From the NCBI RefSeq assembly GCF_050908845.1, contig NZ_CP194171.1, positions 806,001 to 870,000 on the forward strand: DNA of 64,000 nt, written 5' to 3'. Below are positions 25,732 to 38,075 of the stretch, piece after piece. This DNA is from Marinobacterium_D sp050908845 (GTDB lineage: Bacteria; Pseudomonadota; Gammaproteobacteria; Pseudomonadales; Balneatricaceae). The notes below the pieces were generated by a model. It worked only from the letters and a program-made list of their open reading frames with translations, had not been told where the DNA came from and did not search any database. Positions within the stretch are counted from its first letter, which is position 1. The number at the start of each line of letters is the position of its first letter. The position numbers were made by a program, and so were the translations under genes.

Positions 25732-26766
25732 GTGGTCAAGGTAGGCATTGTTGGCGGCACAGGATACACAGGTGTTGAACTGCTGCGTCTTCTGGCGAAC
25801 CACCCGGAAGTCCGGGTCGAGGTTATTACATCGCGTTCTGAAGAGGGCGTGCGCGTCGCTGACATGTTCCCTAACCTGCGAGGTCACTATGACCTGGCAT
25901 TTACCGTACCGGACGTGGAGCGTTTGGCTGCCTGTGATGTGGTGTTTTTCGCCACCCCGCACGGGGTCGCCATGTCGATGGCTCCGGAGCTGATCGATCG
26001 CGGCGTTCGCATTATCGATCTCGGCGCCGACTTCCGCATCAAGGATGTGCCACTCTGGGAAAAATGGTACAAGCTGGAGCATACCTGCCCGGACCTGGTT
26101 GAAAAAGCCGTCTACGGCCTGCCGGAAGTAAACCGCAGCGCCATCGCAGACGCGCAGTTGGTGGCCTGTGCCGGCTGTTACCCGACAGCTACACAGCTGG
26201 GTTACCTGCCGCTGCTGGAGCAGGGGCTGGTGGATCACCGCCGCCTGATTGCCGACTGCAAATCCGGTGTCAGCGGTGCTGGCCGCGGTGCCAACGTAGG
26301 TACGCTGCTGTGCGAAACCAGCGAGAGTATGAAGGCCTATGGTGCCTCAGGTCACCGCCATCTGCCGGAGATCCGTCAGGGGCTCAGCAATGCCGCAGGC
26401 CGTCCGGTTGGGCTTACATTTGTGCCGCACCTGACGCCGATGATCCGGGGTATTCACTCCACGCTCTACTCGGTGCTGAAAGATCCGGTCGACCCGGGTC
26501 TGCAGGAGCTGTTTGAGGAGCGCTACGCCAACGAGCCGTTTGTCGATGTGATGCCGGCCGGCAGCCATCCGGAAACACGCAGTGTCAAAGGCTCCAACTT
26601 CTGTCGTATCAGTGTTCATCGTCCGCAGGACGACGATACCGTGGTCGTGCTGTCGGTGATCGACAACCTGGTCAAGGGCGCTTCCGGTCAGGCGATCCAG
26701 GTCATGAACATCATGTTCGGGCTGGAGGAGGACAAAGGACTCAAGCTGGTTGGGCTGATGCCTTAA
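25732..26766 (+). CDS. argC: N-acetyl-gamma-glutamyl-phosphate reductase
   Basis: NADPH-dependent reduction of N-acetylglutamyl phosphate, third step of arginine synthesis. The 344-residue protein has the Rossmann loop GIVGGTGYTGVELLRLL at the N-terminus, the active-site Cys149 in CAGCYPTATQLG and the conserved KSGVSGAGRGAN near 182-195. The start is GTG 25732 with GAGAGG upstream. erpA follows after 62 nt. The gene pair argC-erpA next to anmK is also found in Pseudomonas. Confidence 0.97.
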   Translation: MVKVGIVGGTGYTGVELLRLLANHPEVRVEVITSRSEEGVRVADMFPNLRGHYDLAFTVPDVERLAACDVVFFATPHGVAMSMAPELIDRGVRIIDLGADFRIKDVPLWEKWYKLEHTCPDLVEKAVYGLPEVNRSAIADAQLVACAGCYPTATQLGYLPLLEQGLVDHRRLIADCKSGVSGAGRGANVGTLLCETSESMKAYGASGHRHLPEIRQGLSNAAGRPVGLTFVPHLTPMIRGIHSTLYSVLKDPVDPGLQELFEERYANEPFVDVMPAGSHPETRSVKGSNFCRISVHRPQDDDTVVVLSVIDNLVKGASGQAIQVMNIMFGLEEDKGLKLVGLMP

Positions 26767-26828
26767 TACTTGACTAAAACAGTCGGTATAAGGGAGAATT
26801 CAGCCTCAACCGGAGGGCTTTGAGTCAT

Positions 26829-27176
26829 ATGAGCGAAAACGTACAGGATACGCTGTTGGATTTTACTGAAGCCGCAGCGGCCAAAGTCAAAGGGCTTATC
26901 GACGAGGAACAGAACGATAACCTCAAGCTGCGTGTTTATATCACCGGCGGGGGCTGTGCGGGCTTTTCCTACGGCTTCACCTTTGATGAAGAAAAGGCGG
27001 ATGACGATACCGAGATCGTCAAGAATGGCGTGACGCTGCTGGTTGATCCGATGAGCTTCCAGTATCTGGCGGGCTCCGTCGTTGACTACAAGGAAGGGCT
27101 GCAGGGCTCTCAGTTTGTGGTCAACAACCCCAACGCGACCACAACCTGCGGTTGCGGATCTTCCTTCTCGATCTGA
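26829..27176 (+). CDS. erpA: Iron-sulfur cluster insertion protein ErpA
   Basis: A-type carrier that delivers Fe-S clusters to apo-enzymes, including the isoprenoid enzyme IspG. The 115-residue protein has the three conserved Cys: one in ITGGGCAGFSYGF and two in TTCGCGSSFSI, with the C-terminus nearly identical to E. coli ErpA. ATG 26829 (MSENVQDTLLDF) is chosen by homology; the in-frame TTG at 26820 is nearer to GGAGG (3 nt against 12 nt) and would add three residues. Confidence 0.96.
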   Translation: MSENVQDTLLDFTEAAAAKVKGLIDEEQNDNLKLRVYITGGGCAGFSYGFTFDEEKADDDTEIVKNGVTLLVDPMSFQYLAGSVVDYKEGLQGSQFVVNNPNATTTCGCGSSFSI

Positions 27177-27207
27177 CTCTGCGTCGATCCAGGCGTCTTT
27201 GCCCTGT

Positions 27208-27234
27208 CGGTGCCGGCTGTCTCTTCCGGCACCG
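27208..27234. terminator. Hairpin between convergent erpA and anmK
   Basis: CGGTGCCGG (27208-27216) and CCGGCACCG (27226-27234) form a perfect 9-bp stem with a 9-nt loop midway between the two stop codons. T-runs on either side are weak, so a bidirectional terminator is probable, not certain. Confidence 0.6.
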
Positions 27235-27267
27235 AATATCTTCCCTTAATGTTCCGATAGATGCTGC

Positions 27268-28368
27268 TCAGGCAGGATAGATCGCACCCAGGATTCTCTC
27301 TCCGCTGGCGCCGGTGACGGATGGCAGGTTGCCGTTGAGTCCGCTGTCCGTGCGCCAGGCCAGCCAGGCGAAGGCGACCGCCTCGACCCAGTCCGGATCC
27401 AGACCCAGAACACTGGTTGAACTGACCATTGGGCTATTTGCATGAGTGCAGATGCGTTGCATCAGATCCCGGTTGTGTGCTCCGCCGCCGCAGATGTAGA
27501 GCTCGGGGCTGTCGAGTTTCAGCGAGTTCACCGCGTCGCAGATCGAACGGGCCGTCAGCTCAGCCAGCGTTGTCTGCACGTCTTCGGGGCGGGTTTTTTC
27601 CGTGCGGGTCTGCAGATGCTGCCTGAGCCACTGCAGGCTGAATAGCTCACGGCCGGTGCTTTTTGGCGCAGGCTGCCGGAAAAAGGGTTCGTCGAGCAGC
27701 TTTTCCAATAGTGGCTCGATAGCCTGGCCGCTGGCGCTCCATTGACCATCCGCATCGTAAGGCAGGGAGTGGTGCAGATTGATCCACTCATCCATCAGTA
27801 CATTGCCGGGGCCCGTGTCGAAGCCCAGAGTCGCTTTTTGTGAGTCGCGAGGGAGGCTTGTCAGGTTGGCCATGCCGCCGATATTGATGATGACGCGATC
27901 TTTATCGGGCGAGTGGAACAGCGAGCGGTGAAAAGCGGGTACCAGGGGAGCCCCCTGGCCACCGGCCGCCATATCCCGGCGCCGGAAGTCGGCGATCGTC
28001 TTTATTCCGGTGCGCTCGGCGATACGGCTCGGATCGCCGATCTGCAGGGTGAATCCCAGTTCCGGGCGATGACGGATGGTCTGGCCGTGACTGCCAATGG
28101 CGGCGATTTCACTGCGCGCGATGCCCTGTCTGTCGATCAGTTGGTTGGCGGCGTCGGCAAACAGGTCAGCCAGTGCGATATCGAGCCTGCCCAGCCGATC
28201 TATTGAGTCCTCAGCACCGCCTGCCAATTCAAGAATCAGCTGTTTGAGCGCGTCGGGAATCGGCGTGCTTTGGGTGGCGATGAGTTCGAACCCCGGATCG
28301 AAGCGGGCCAGCACCGCATCGACAGCGTCGACGCTGGTGCCGGACATCAGGCCGAGATAAAAAGCCAT
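27268..28368 (-). CDS. anmK: Anhydro-N-acetylmuramic acid kinase
   Basis: Phosphorylates and opens 1,6-anhydro-MurNAc during peptidoglycan recycling. The 366-residue sugar-kinase-fold protein starts FYLGLMSGTSVDAVDAVL (ATP-binding GTS) and has GSHGQTIRH near 97, NIGGMANLT near 165, GFDTGPGNVLMDEW near 182 and GGGAHNRDLM near 297. The M23 peptidase gene lies 1 nt upstream on the same strand, so two cell-wall genes share a transcript. Confidence 0.96.
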   Translation of the reverse strand: MAFYLGLMSGTSVDAVDAVLARFDPGFELIATQSTPIPDALKQLILELAGGAEDSIDRLGRLDIALADLFADAANQLIDRQGIARSEIAAIGSHGQTIRHRPELGFTLQIGDPSRIAERTGIKTIADFRRRDMAAGGQGAPLVPAFHRSLFHSPDKDRVIINIGGMANLTSLPRDSQKATLGFDTGPGNVLMDEWINLHHSLPYDADGQWSASGQAIEPLLEKLLDEPFFRQPAPKSTGRELFSLQWLRQHLQTRTEKTRPEDVQTTLAELTARSICDAVNSLKLDSPELYICGGGAHNRDLMQRICTHANSPMVSSTSVLGLDPDWVEAVAFAWLAWRTDSGLNGNLPSVTGASGERILGAIYPA

Positions 28369-28369
28369 C

Positions 28370-29779
28370 TTAGTTGGCTGCTGTCTGTGAAGGTTCGGCT
28401 AAAGCCAGTTCGGTTTCACCGTTGTTCAGCATCGCCATCAGCTGACCGGCCTCTTGGGTGAATCTGGCCAGCTCGGAATTGGCAACCGGGTTGGCGTGGG
28501 GAAGGTCCACGGTAACCGGGTTTTTGTGCACACCGTTGAGACGGAATTCGTAGTGCAGGTGCGGGCCGGTTGCGGTGCCGGACATGCCGACGTAGCCGAT
28601 GACCTGGCCCTGTTTGACACGGGAGCCGTTGGACAGCCCTGATTTATAACCATTCATGTGAGCATAGAGGGTAGTAATGTTGCCGCCATGCTGGACGATG
28701 ATGGTTCTTCCGTAGCCACCCTTGGTGCCGCGCCAGATGATTTTGCCGTCGCCGGCCGCCTTGATCGGTGTACCTGTCTTTGCCGCATAGTCGGTACCGC
28801 GATGAGGACGCTTCTTACCCAGCACCGGGTGGAAGCGCTCCGGGTTGAAATTGGAGCTGATGCGACGGAAATCCACCGGTGAGCGGAGAAAGGCTTTACG
28901 CATGCTCATGCCGTCAGGGGTGTAGTAATTGCTGTCGCCGTTGCTGTCGGTGTAGCGGACCGCCTGGACGGTACGACCGTCGTTGATGAATTCAACGGCG
29001 AGGATGTCACCTTCGCCAATCTTCTCGTTATCGAGAAACTTCTCTTCAAACAGCACCCGGAAGTGATCGCCTTTACGAATGTCGAGGGCGAAATCCACAT
29101 CCCAGCCGAGAATCTGTGCCATCTGCATGATCGTGCTGCTGGAAAGCCCAGCGCGCTCGGCGTCGACAAACAGGGAGTTGTTGATCGTGCCGCTGACAAT
29201 CCGGCTTTCGATCTCGGGCTCCAGGCTGATCTGTACGGTTTCGTAGCCCTCGGCGGTCCTGTGCAACTCGACGCTGTTCAGACGGTCCTGCACCAGGCGC
29301 AGCTTCTGCAGTTCGCCGCCCTCGATCAGGAAAGAGAGGGTCTGGCCGGGAAACAGGCGGGAAAGTACGCCGGACTCCTTGGTTGCTTCGCTGATCTGGT
29401 AAACATCGCGGGCGGAGAGGCCTGCGCGTTTGAACAGGGAGGTTAGGCTGTCACCGCTGCGTACCTCGTAATCGATCCAGTTTTCGATCTTGGGAGCGGG
29501 TTGAGCGATGGCTGCTTCCACGGCCTGGCTTGTATCGATCTGATCCTGGCTTGTGCTGCCGGTCGTGCTGATGTTGGCAAGCTGCAGTGGCTCATCGGCT
29601 GGGGTGCCGGTGTCGGCTTTCTGTTCCGGCGAGACCAGTGTCAGCGTGCTGCGAGTCGCCTCCACATCTTCAGAAGGAAGCAGCGAGAACGTGGTGGTGA
29701 TAATGGCGGTACAGATGCTGGCAGCGGCGAGGTGAACTTTGGGCAGGGTTAGAACAAATCTTGAGGCTTTACGGATCAC
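28370..29779 (-). CDS. M23-family peptidoglycan endopeptidase (MepM/YebA-like)
   Basis: A 469-residue envelope metallopeptidase with an N-terminal membrane anchor (about 17-37), an OapA/LysM-like module (DYEVRSGDSLTSLFKRAGLS), a long linker and the M23 domain. Zinc ligands are in HRGTDYAAKTGTP (His, Asp) and GPHLHYEFRLNG (HxH). It probably cleaves D-Ala-mDap cross-links to permit wall growth. It forms an operon with anmK and is divergent from tyrS. The exact substrate is assigned by family only. Confidence 0.92.
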   Translation of the reverse strand: MIRKASRFVLTLPKVHLAAASICTAIITTTFSLLPSEDVEATRSTLTLVSPEQKADTGTPADEPLQLANISTTGSTSQDQIDTSQAVEAAIAQPAPKIENWIDYEVRSGDSLTSLFKRAGLSARDVYQISEATKESGVLSRLFPGQTLSFLIEGGELQKLRLVQDRLNSVELHRTAEGYETVQISLEPEIESRIVSGTINNSLFVDAERAGLSSSTIMQMAQILGWDVDFALDIRKGDHFRVLFEEKFLDNEKIGEGDILAVEFINDGRTVQAVRYTDSNGDSNYYTPDGMSMRKAFLRSPVDFRRISSNFNPERFHPVLGKKRPHRGTDYAAKTGTPIKAAGDGKIIWRGTKGGYGRTIIVQHGGNITTLYAHMNGYKSGLSNGSRVKQGQVIGYVGMSGTATGPHLHYEFRLNGVHKNPVTVDLPHANPVANSELARFTQEAGQLMAMLNNGETELALAEPSQTAAN

Positions 29780-29909
29780 GATGTCACCTGAGGTAAAAAT
29801 AGGTACAGATACTTAAAACTGAAACAGAGAGTCTGGCGATTATATATAAGTTCCTTTTAGTTTTATCTGCCTCTCTGGTGATTTCTTGAACATTTTCAGT
29901 GCAGTTTAT

Positions 29910-29938
29910 TTGTCTGGGTCAAGGGGCAGCGCTAAAAT
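29910..29938 (+). promoter_or_regulatory. Sigma-70 promoter of tyrS
   Basis: TTGTCT (29910-29915) and TAAAAT (29933-29938) are spaced by 17 nt, 46 nt upstream of the tyrS ATG. Confidence 0.6.
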
Positions 29939-29983
29939 GCGCGACTTGTTTTTCGAAACCGAAACTTGCGATAGAAGGCAGAT

Positions 29984-31276
29984 ATGAGTAAGCGGAATCT
30001 GATTGAAGACCTCAAGGCGCGTGGTTTGATCGCGCAGACTACCAGCGAAGAGGAGCTGGTGGAGCATCTCGAATCAGGACCCGTGACGCTTTATTGTGGT
30101 TTCGATCCGACTGCTGACAGCCTGCACCTCGGCCATCTTGTGCCGCTGTTGATGCTCAAGCGTTTCCAGGACTACGGCCACCGCCCGATCGCACTCGTCG
30201 GTGGCGCCACGGGGCTGATTGGGGATCCGAGTTTCAAGGCGCAGGAGCGTCAACTGAACTCCGCTGAAGTGGTTCAGCAGTGGAGTGACTGTCTGAAACG
30301 TCAGATCAGTCAGTTTATCGAGTTCGATGAAGACGGCGGCGCGATTCTGGCGAACAACTTTGACTGGACCTCCAATGTGGATGTGCTCAGCTTCCTGCGT
30401 GATATCGGCAAGCACTTCACCGTCAACAAGATGATCGCCAAAGAATCGGTCAAGCAGCGTGTTGATCGTGACGGCGAGGGGATCTCGTTCACCGAGTTCA
30501 CCTACCAGATCCTGCAATCCTACGACTACCAGAAGCTCAACGAGCAGTACGGCTGCTCACTCCAGATCGGTGGCTCCGACCAGTGGGGTAATATCACCGG
30601 CGGTATCGAGCTGGTCCGTCGCATGAACGGTAAATCGGTGCACGCGCTGACGTTGCCGCTGATCACCAAGTCTGACGGCACCAAGTTCGGTAAGACCGAA
30701 GGTGGTGCGGTATGGCTGGATCCGAAGAAAACCTCGCCGTACGCCTTCTATCAGTTCTGGCTGCAGACGCCGGATGCGGATGTGTACCGTTTCCTCAAGT
30801 TCTTCACCTTCCTGGATGTGGAACGCGTTGATGAGATCGAAGCGGCAGATAAAGCGCGTGAAGGCCGTCCCGAGGCTCAGCGTATCCTGGCGGAAGAGGC
30901 AACACGTCTGGTACACGGTGAGGATGCACTGGAAGCTGCGCGCCGTATCACTGAAGCACTGTTCTCCGGGGATCATTCGGCGCTGGATGCAAACGATTAC
31001 GCCCAGTTGCAGCTGGACGGTCTGCCTGCTTCGCAGCTGCCGGAGTCTCTGGCTGAACTGCCGCTGACCTCCCTGCTGGTAGAAGCGGGTGTTGCGACCA
31101 ACGGCAAGCAGGTGAAGGATGCGCTGCAGCGTAGCGCGGTTCTGATCAACGAACAGAGCTGCTCCAAGGAACAGAACATGGACACCGCGTCACTGTTCAG
31201 TGAGGGCAATGCCCGCTTTGGTCGTTACTTCCTGGTGAAACTGGGTAAGAAGAAACATCACCTTTTCTATATCTGA
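29984..31276 (+). CDS. tyrS: Tyrosyl-tRNA synthetase
   Basis: Class I synthetase of 430 residues, E. coli TyrS type. The HIGH motif is HLGH at 48-51, the tyrosine pocket includes YCGFDPTADSLHLG and SYDYQKLNEQYGCSLQIGGSDQWGN, and the KMSKS loop is KFGKTEG. A C-terminal S4-like RNA-binding domain (about 360-430) ends the protein. It lies directly upstream of the rRNA operon, as in Pseudomonas. A 12-bp palindrome 24 nt after the stop may end its transcript. Confidence 0.97.
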   Translation: MSKRNLIEDLKARGLIAQTTSEEELVEHLESGPVTLYCGFDPTADSLHLGHLVPLLMLKRFQDYGHRPIALVGGATGLIGDPSFKAQERQLNSAEVVQQWSDCLKRQISQFIEFDEDGGAILANNFDWTSNVDVLSFLRDIGKHFTVNKMIAKESVKQRVDRDGEGISFTEFTYQILQSYDYQKLNEQYGCSLQIGGSDQWGNITGGIELVRRMNGKSVHALTLPLITKSDGTKFGKTEGGAVWLDPKKTSPYAFYQFWLQTPDADVYRFLKFFTFLDVERVDEIEAADKAREGRPEAQRILAEEATRLVHGEDALEAARRITEALFSGDHSALDANDYAQLQLDGLPASQLPESLAELPLTSLLVEAGVATNGKQVKDALQRSAVLINEQSCSKEQNMDTASLFSEGNARFGRYFLVKLGKKKHHLFYI

Positions 31277-31300
31277 AAGGCGGTGTGAAATGGCGCCCAG

Positions 31301-31328
31301 GCCTTTTTGAAATATTTTTCAAAAAGGC
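31301..31328. repeat. Perfect 12-bp palindrome between tyrS and rrn promoter P1
   Basis: GCCTTTTTGAAA and TTTCAAAAAGGC flank a TATT loop. The hairpin can act as tyrS terminator, while its AT-rich arms end 2 nt before the -35 box of rrn P1, where an UP element would lie. No T-run follows the stem. Confidence 0.65.
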
Positions 31329-31330
31329 TG

Positions 31331-31358
31331 TTGACGGCGCCTCAGATCTCAGTAGAAT
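31331..31358 (+). promoter_or_regulatory. rRNA operon promoter P1
   Basis: TTGACG (31331-31336) and TAGAAT (31353-31358), spacing 16 nt, about 390 nt upstream of 16S. The start region carries CCTCGCTTGAGACG, repeated after P2. Confidence 0.7.
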
Positions 31359-31496
31359 ACGCCACCTCGCTTGAGACGACACGCCCTTCGGGGTTGAGGA
31401 CGACCAAGCGAGGCGGTTTTCCAACCACTTGAATTTCTTATCTGTTTTCAGAAATTCGCCGGTTCGAAAATCGCAGTGAAAAGCGAAAATAAACGC

Positions 31497-31524
31497 TTGA
31501 CACTGAATACGGAGGCGGTAAGAT
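31497..31524 (+). promoter_or_regulatory. rRNA operon promoter P2
   Basis: TTGACA (31497-31502) and TAAGAT (31519-31524), spacing 16 nt, with an A-rich stretch upstream (AAAATAAA) resembling an UP element. GCCTCGCTTGAGACG follows, as after P1. Confidence 0.75.
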
Positions 31525-31576
31525 ATGCGCCTCGCTTGAGACGGAACGCTTCGCTACGAAGCAGCCTTTCAAGCCC

Positions 31577-31588
31577 GCTCTTTAACAA
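31577..31588 (+). promoter_or_regulatory. boxA antitermination site in the rrn leader
   Basis: GCTCTTTAACAA matches the E. coli rrn boxA and is repeated before 23S at 33885-33896. It recruits the NusB/NusE antitermination complex. Confidence 0.85.
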
Positions 31589-31745
31589 GTCGATCAGGTA
31601 ATTCGTGTGGGCGCTTGTCGAGGTCTAAGCACATAAGCTTATATCTCAAGACAAGCAACCTATATGTGAATTCATTTAGCGTTGTTTATACCTTGAGCAG
31701 AACGGATTGGGGACATTCCTCCTCATGAAGTTCAATTGAACTTTT

Positions 31746-33285
<1,540 letters not shown>

Positions 33286-33390
33286 AACGATAGCTTGGCC
33301 TTGGCAAGCGTTCACACGAATTACCTGGTTGAAATGTTGAGAGAGCGTAACAGAGTTGTTGCCGAGCCAGAGGTAGAGGCGGCAGCTCGA

Positions 33391-33480
33391 GTTGAATTTT
33401 GCTCTGATCAAGGCGCTGCCCTGAGTGAGCGAAGGAGCATACATCAGGTATGTGACTGAGCGAACGAAGAAAGCAACGCA
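33391..33480 (+). repeat. Dispersed repeat, copy in the 16S-tRNA-Ile spacer
   Basis: It begins GTTGAATTTTG, then ATCAAGGC, has a central CATAC/GTATG dyad and ends AACGCAGAG. The same beginning and end occur in the reverse-oriented copy at 33589-33670. Confidence 0.6.
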
Positions 33481-33507
33481 GAGCAGAGTGAAAGGCAACC
33501 GAGATGT

Positions 33508-33584
<77 letters not shown>

Positions 33585-33588
33585 ATTT

Positions 33589-33670
33589 TGCGTCACTCTG
33601 CGTTAAATCCCTCGTCGCATAGCAGGCTATGCTTCCTCCGGATTTGCCTTGATTGACACAAAATTCAACG
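33589..33670 (-). repeat. Dispersed repeat, inverted copy between tRNA-Ile and tRNA-Ala
   Basis: Read on the minus strand it starts CGTTGAATTTTG, has ATCAAGGC, a CATAGC/GCTATG dyad and ends AACGCAGAG. It is the same family as 33391-33480 in opposite orientation, so the two flank tRNA-Ile and could pair in the precursor RNA. Confidence 0.6.
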
Positions 33671-33684
33671 CGATTGACCTGAAT

Positions 33685-33760
33685 GGGGCTATAGCTCAGC
33701 TGGGAGAGCGCCTGCTTTGCACGCAGGAGGTCTGCGGTTCGATCCCGCATAGCTCCACCA
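33685..33760 (+). tRNA. alaT: tRNA-Ala (TGC)
   Basis: 76 nt, GGGGCTATAGCTCAGCTGGG, anticodon TGC in GCTTTGCACGC, T-loop GGTTCGATCCC and encoded CCA. Standard second tRNA of the rrn spacer. Confidence 0.98.
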
Positions 33761-33884
33761 TTCATCCTGAATGGTAGAGACCCAAACAGAATATGCTTTA
33801 CCAGATTGCCTGGTCATTAAAGCTCCTAGAGTTTTAAAACATACACTCGTCTGAGTTTATCTTTTAAAGCTTCATGCTTTAAAC

Positions 33885-33896
33885 GCTCTTTAACAA
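33885..33896 (+). promoter_or_regulatory. boxA site before 23S
   Basis: GCTCTTTAACAA, identical to the leader boxA. It lies 103 nt before the 23S 5' end and maintains antitermination. Confidence 0.8.
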
Positions 33897-33998
33897 ATTG
33901 GATCTAAAAGATTGTCTTGTATTGTTTGATACAAGCGCCAACCGGCGAAATCGATCGTTACATATATATTCAAGTGATCAGACGCCTTCGGGTTATAT

Positions 33999-36885
<2,887 letters not shown>

Positions 36886-37027
36886 ATAACGCCAAAGGCG
36901 TTTGAGCATTGAATATATAGATCGTATCGCGGTTGTAGCTTGTAGCGAACGACAAGACATCAGATAGGAGATAAGCGAAAGCGGGTCTTCTACTAAAAAG
37001 CTTTTAGATCTCAGTTTGTTCCAGTTT

Positions 37028-37147
37028 TGCCTGGTGACAATAGAGACGTGGAACCACCTGATCCCATGCCGAACTCAGTCGTGAAACGCGTCATCGCCGA
37101 TGGTAGTGTGGGGCTTCCCCATGTGAGAGTAGGTCATCGCCAGGCAC
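37028..37147 (+). rRNA. rrf: 5S ribosomal RNA
   Basis: About 120 nt. Terminal helix TGCCTGG/CCAGGCA, with CCATGCCGAACTCAG and GATGGTAGTGTGGGG as in E. coli. One copy follows 23S. Confidence 0.96.
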
Positions 37148-37160
37148 CTAATATGAAATA

Positions 37161-37191
37161 ACCCCGGTACCGAAAGGTATCGGGGTTTTTT
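37161..37191 (+). terminator. Terminator of the rRNA operon
   Basis: CCCCGGTACC and GGTATCGGGG form a 10-bp stem (one G-U) closed by GAAA and followed by TTTTTT, 14 nt after 5S. Confidence 0.93.
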
Positions 37192-37797
37192 CGTATTGGG
37201 GTGGTGTGAACTTCTGTGCACTACACAGGCCCATGTGAATACGCCTGTACCGTAGGTACGGCGGATAGGCGCCGCAGGCGTCCCGAAGGGATGACGAGCA
37301 GCGCTCGTCACCTAAAGTAGGTCATCACACCGCGCCAGACCGATCTACCCCAGCCGTCCATGTCAGAAGGTTCAGAAGCAGCGCTTCTGATCACTGTAGG
37401 TCATCTCTCCGGATATTCCCGCATCCAGAAAGGCCCTCAAGCACTCCCCGGCCTGAAATAACCGAAACAGCGACCGTTACCGGAAAAGCAGGTCAACCCC
37501 ACACCAAACCACTCGATCTTTCCCACCGAAACCCGCAGACCCAGAAGCAACGCTCTTGATCCCTGCAGGCCTCTCCCAACACGAATTCCAAGACGGATTC
37601 AGCCCTCACAGAAATATCTGGGCAAGTTACAAACATGAAGCACCCCGCACAGAACGAGCCAGCTATATCCCCTATTCAAACAACACAGACAGATCCCGGC
37701 GGTCTAATCAGACACAGCCCCTGACTATACCCACTCACTTTATATGGAAATTTAGGAAAAACTCCTATATCACCCGTTCACCACTTAAGAGATGATA
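37192..37797. other. Long intergenic region with three iterated hairpin/GTAGGTCATC units
   Basis: No credible coding frame. GACGAGC-AGC-GCTCGTC (37291-37307) is followed by AGTAGGTCATC. CAGAAGC-AGC-GCTTCTG (near 37374) is followed by TGTAGGTCATC. A third degenerate copy CAGAAGC-AAC-GCTCTTG (near 37541) is followed by TGCAGGCCTC. The AGTAGGTCATC core also occurs at the 3' end of the 5S gene (37129-37139), so the units may be decayed 5S-derived duplications. The last 200 nt are AT-richer and lead into the Csr-like RNA. Confidence 0.5.
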
Positions 37798-37799
37798 CT

Positions 37800-37935
37800 C
37801 GACGAGGTACGCAGGGATGCGTAGATAACAGCTGGATGCTGAACCTCATCCCACCGCAGGGAGCGTGGTGGGGGCAGCAAGGATGCTGCGAACCAGGGGC
37901 CCGTTACACGGATGTGTGCGGGCCCCGCCTTTTTG
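37800..37935 (+). ncRNA. CsrB/RsmZ-like RNA sequestering CsrA/RsmA (candidate)
   Basis: Five consecutive hairpins each show GGA in the loop: TACGCA-GGGA-TGCGTA (37808-37823), CAGC-TGGAT-GCTG (37829-37841), CCCACCGC-AGGGA-GCGTGGTGGG (37850-37872), GCAGCA-AGGA-TGCTGC (37874-37889) and the terminator hairpin with loop GGAT (37896-37926) followed by CTTTTTG. GGA positions are 37815, 37834, 37860, 37881 and 37910. CsrA/RsmA binds A(N)GGA in hairpin loops, and RNAs of the RsmX/Y/Z class are 110-130 nt with exactly this layout. The 5' end is not fixed (37775-37805); no clear GacA box TGTAAG-N6-CTTACA was found upstream. It lies between the rRNA operon and bamD, outside any gene. Confidence 0.82.
37896..37934 (+). 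terminator. Terminator of the Csr-like RNA
   Basis: GGGGCCCG/CGGGCCCC extended by ACAC/GTGT with one bulge, loop GGAT, then GCCTTTTT. It is a strong intrinsic terminator that also carries the last GGA loop. Confidence 0.88.
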
Positions 37936-38023
37936 AGGGACGAGTCAATTACAGGCACTGGTATCAATGCTACCCAGAACCTGTCAGGCTTTTCCGGATT
38001 GGGCCGCTCCGGTTTTTAGCCAA

Positions 38024-38050
38024 TAAAAAGGCAGCTATAAAAGCTGCCTT
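38024..38050 (-). terminator. Terminator of bamD
   Basis: On the minus strand AAGGCAGCT-TTTAT-AGCTGCCTT is followed by TTTATT, 25 nt past the bamD stop. Confidence 0.88.
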
Positions 38051-38075
38051 GTCAGTAGTAACGCTGTGTTCGAAT

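Noticed and set aside
33589..33670. CRISPR-like or attachment-site interpretation of the spacer repeats
   Set aside because: Only two copies in opposite orientation with divergent centres, no spacers, and no cas, integrase or transposase gene in the window.
37556..37795. 79-codon frame upstream of the Csr-like RNA
   Set aside because: No ribosome site, no recognisable domain and biased low-complexity composition.
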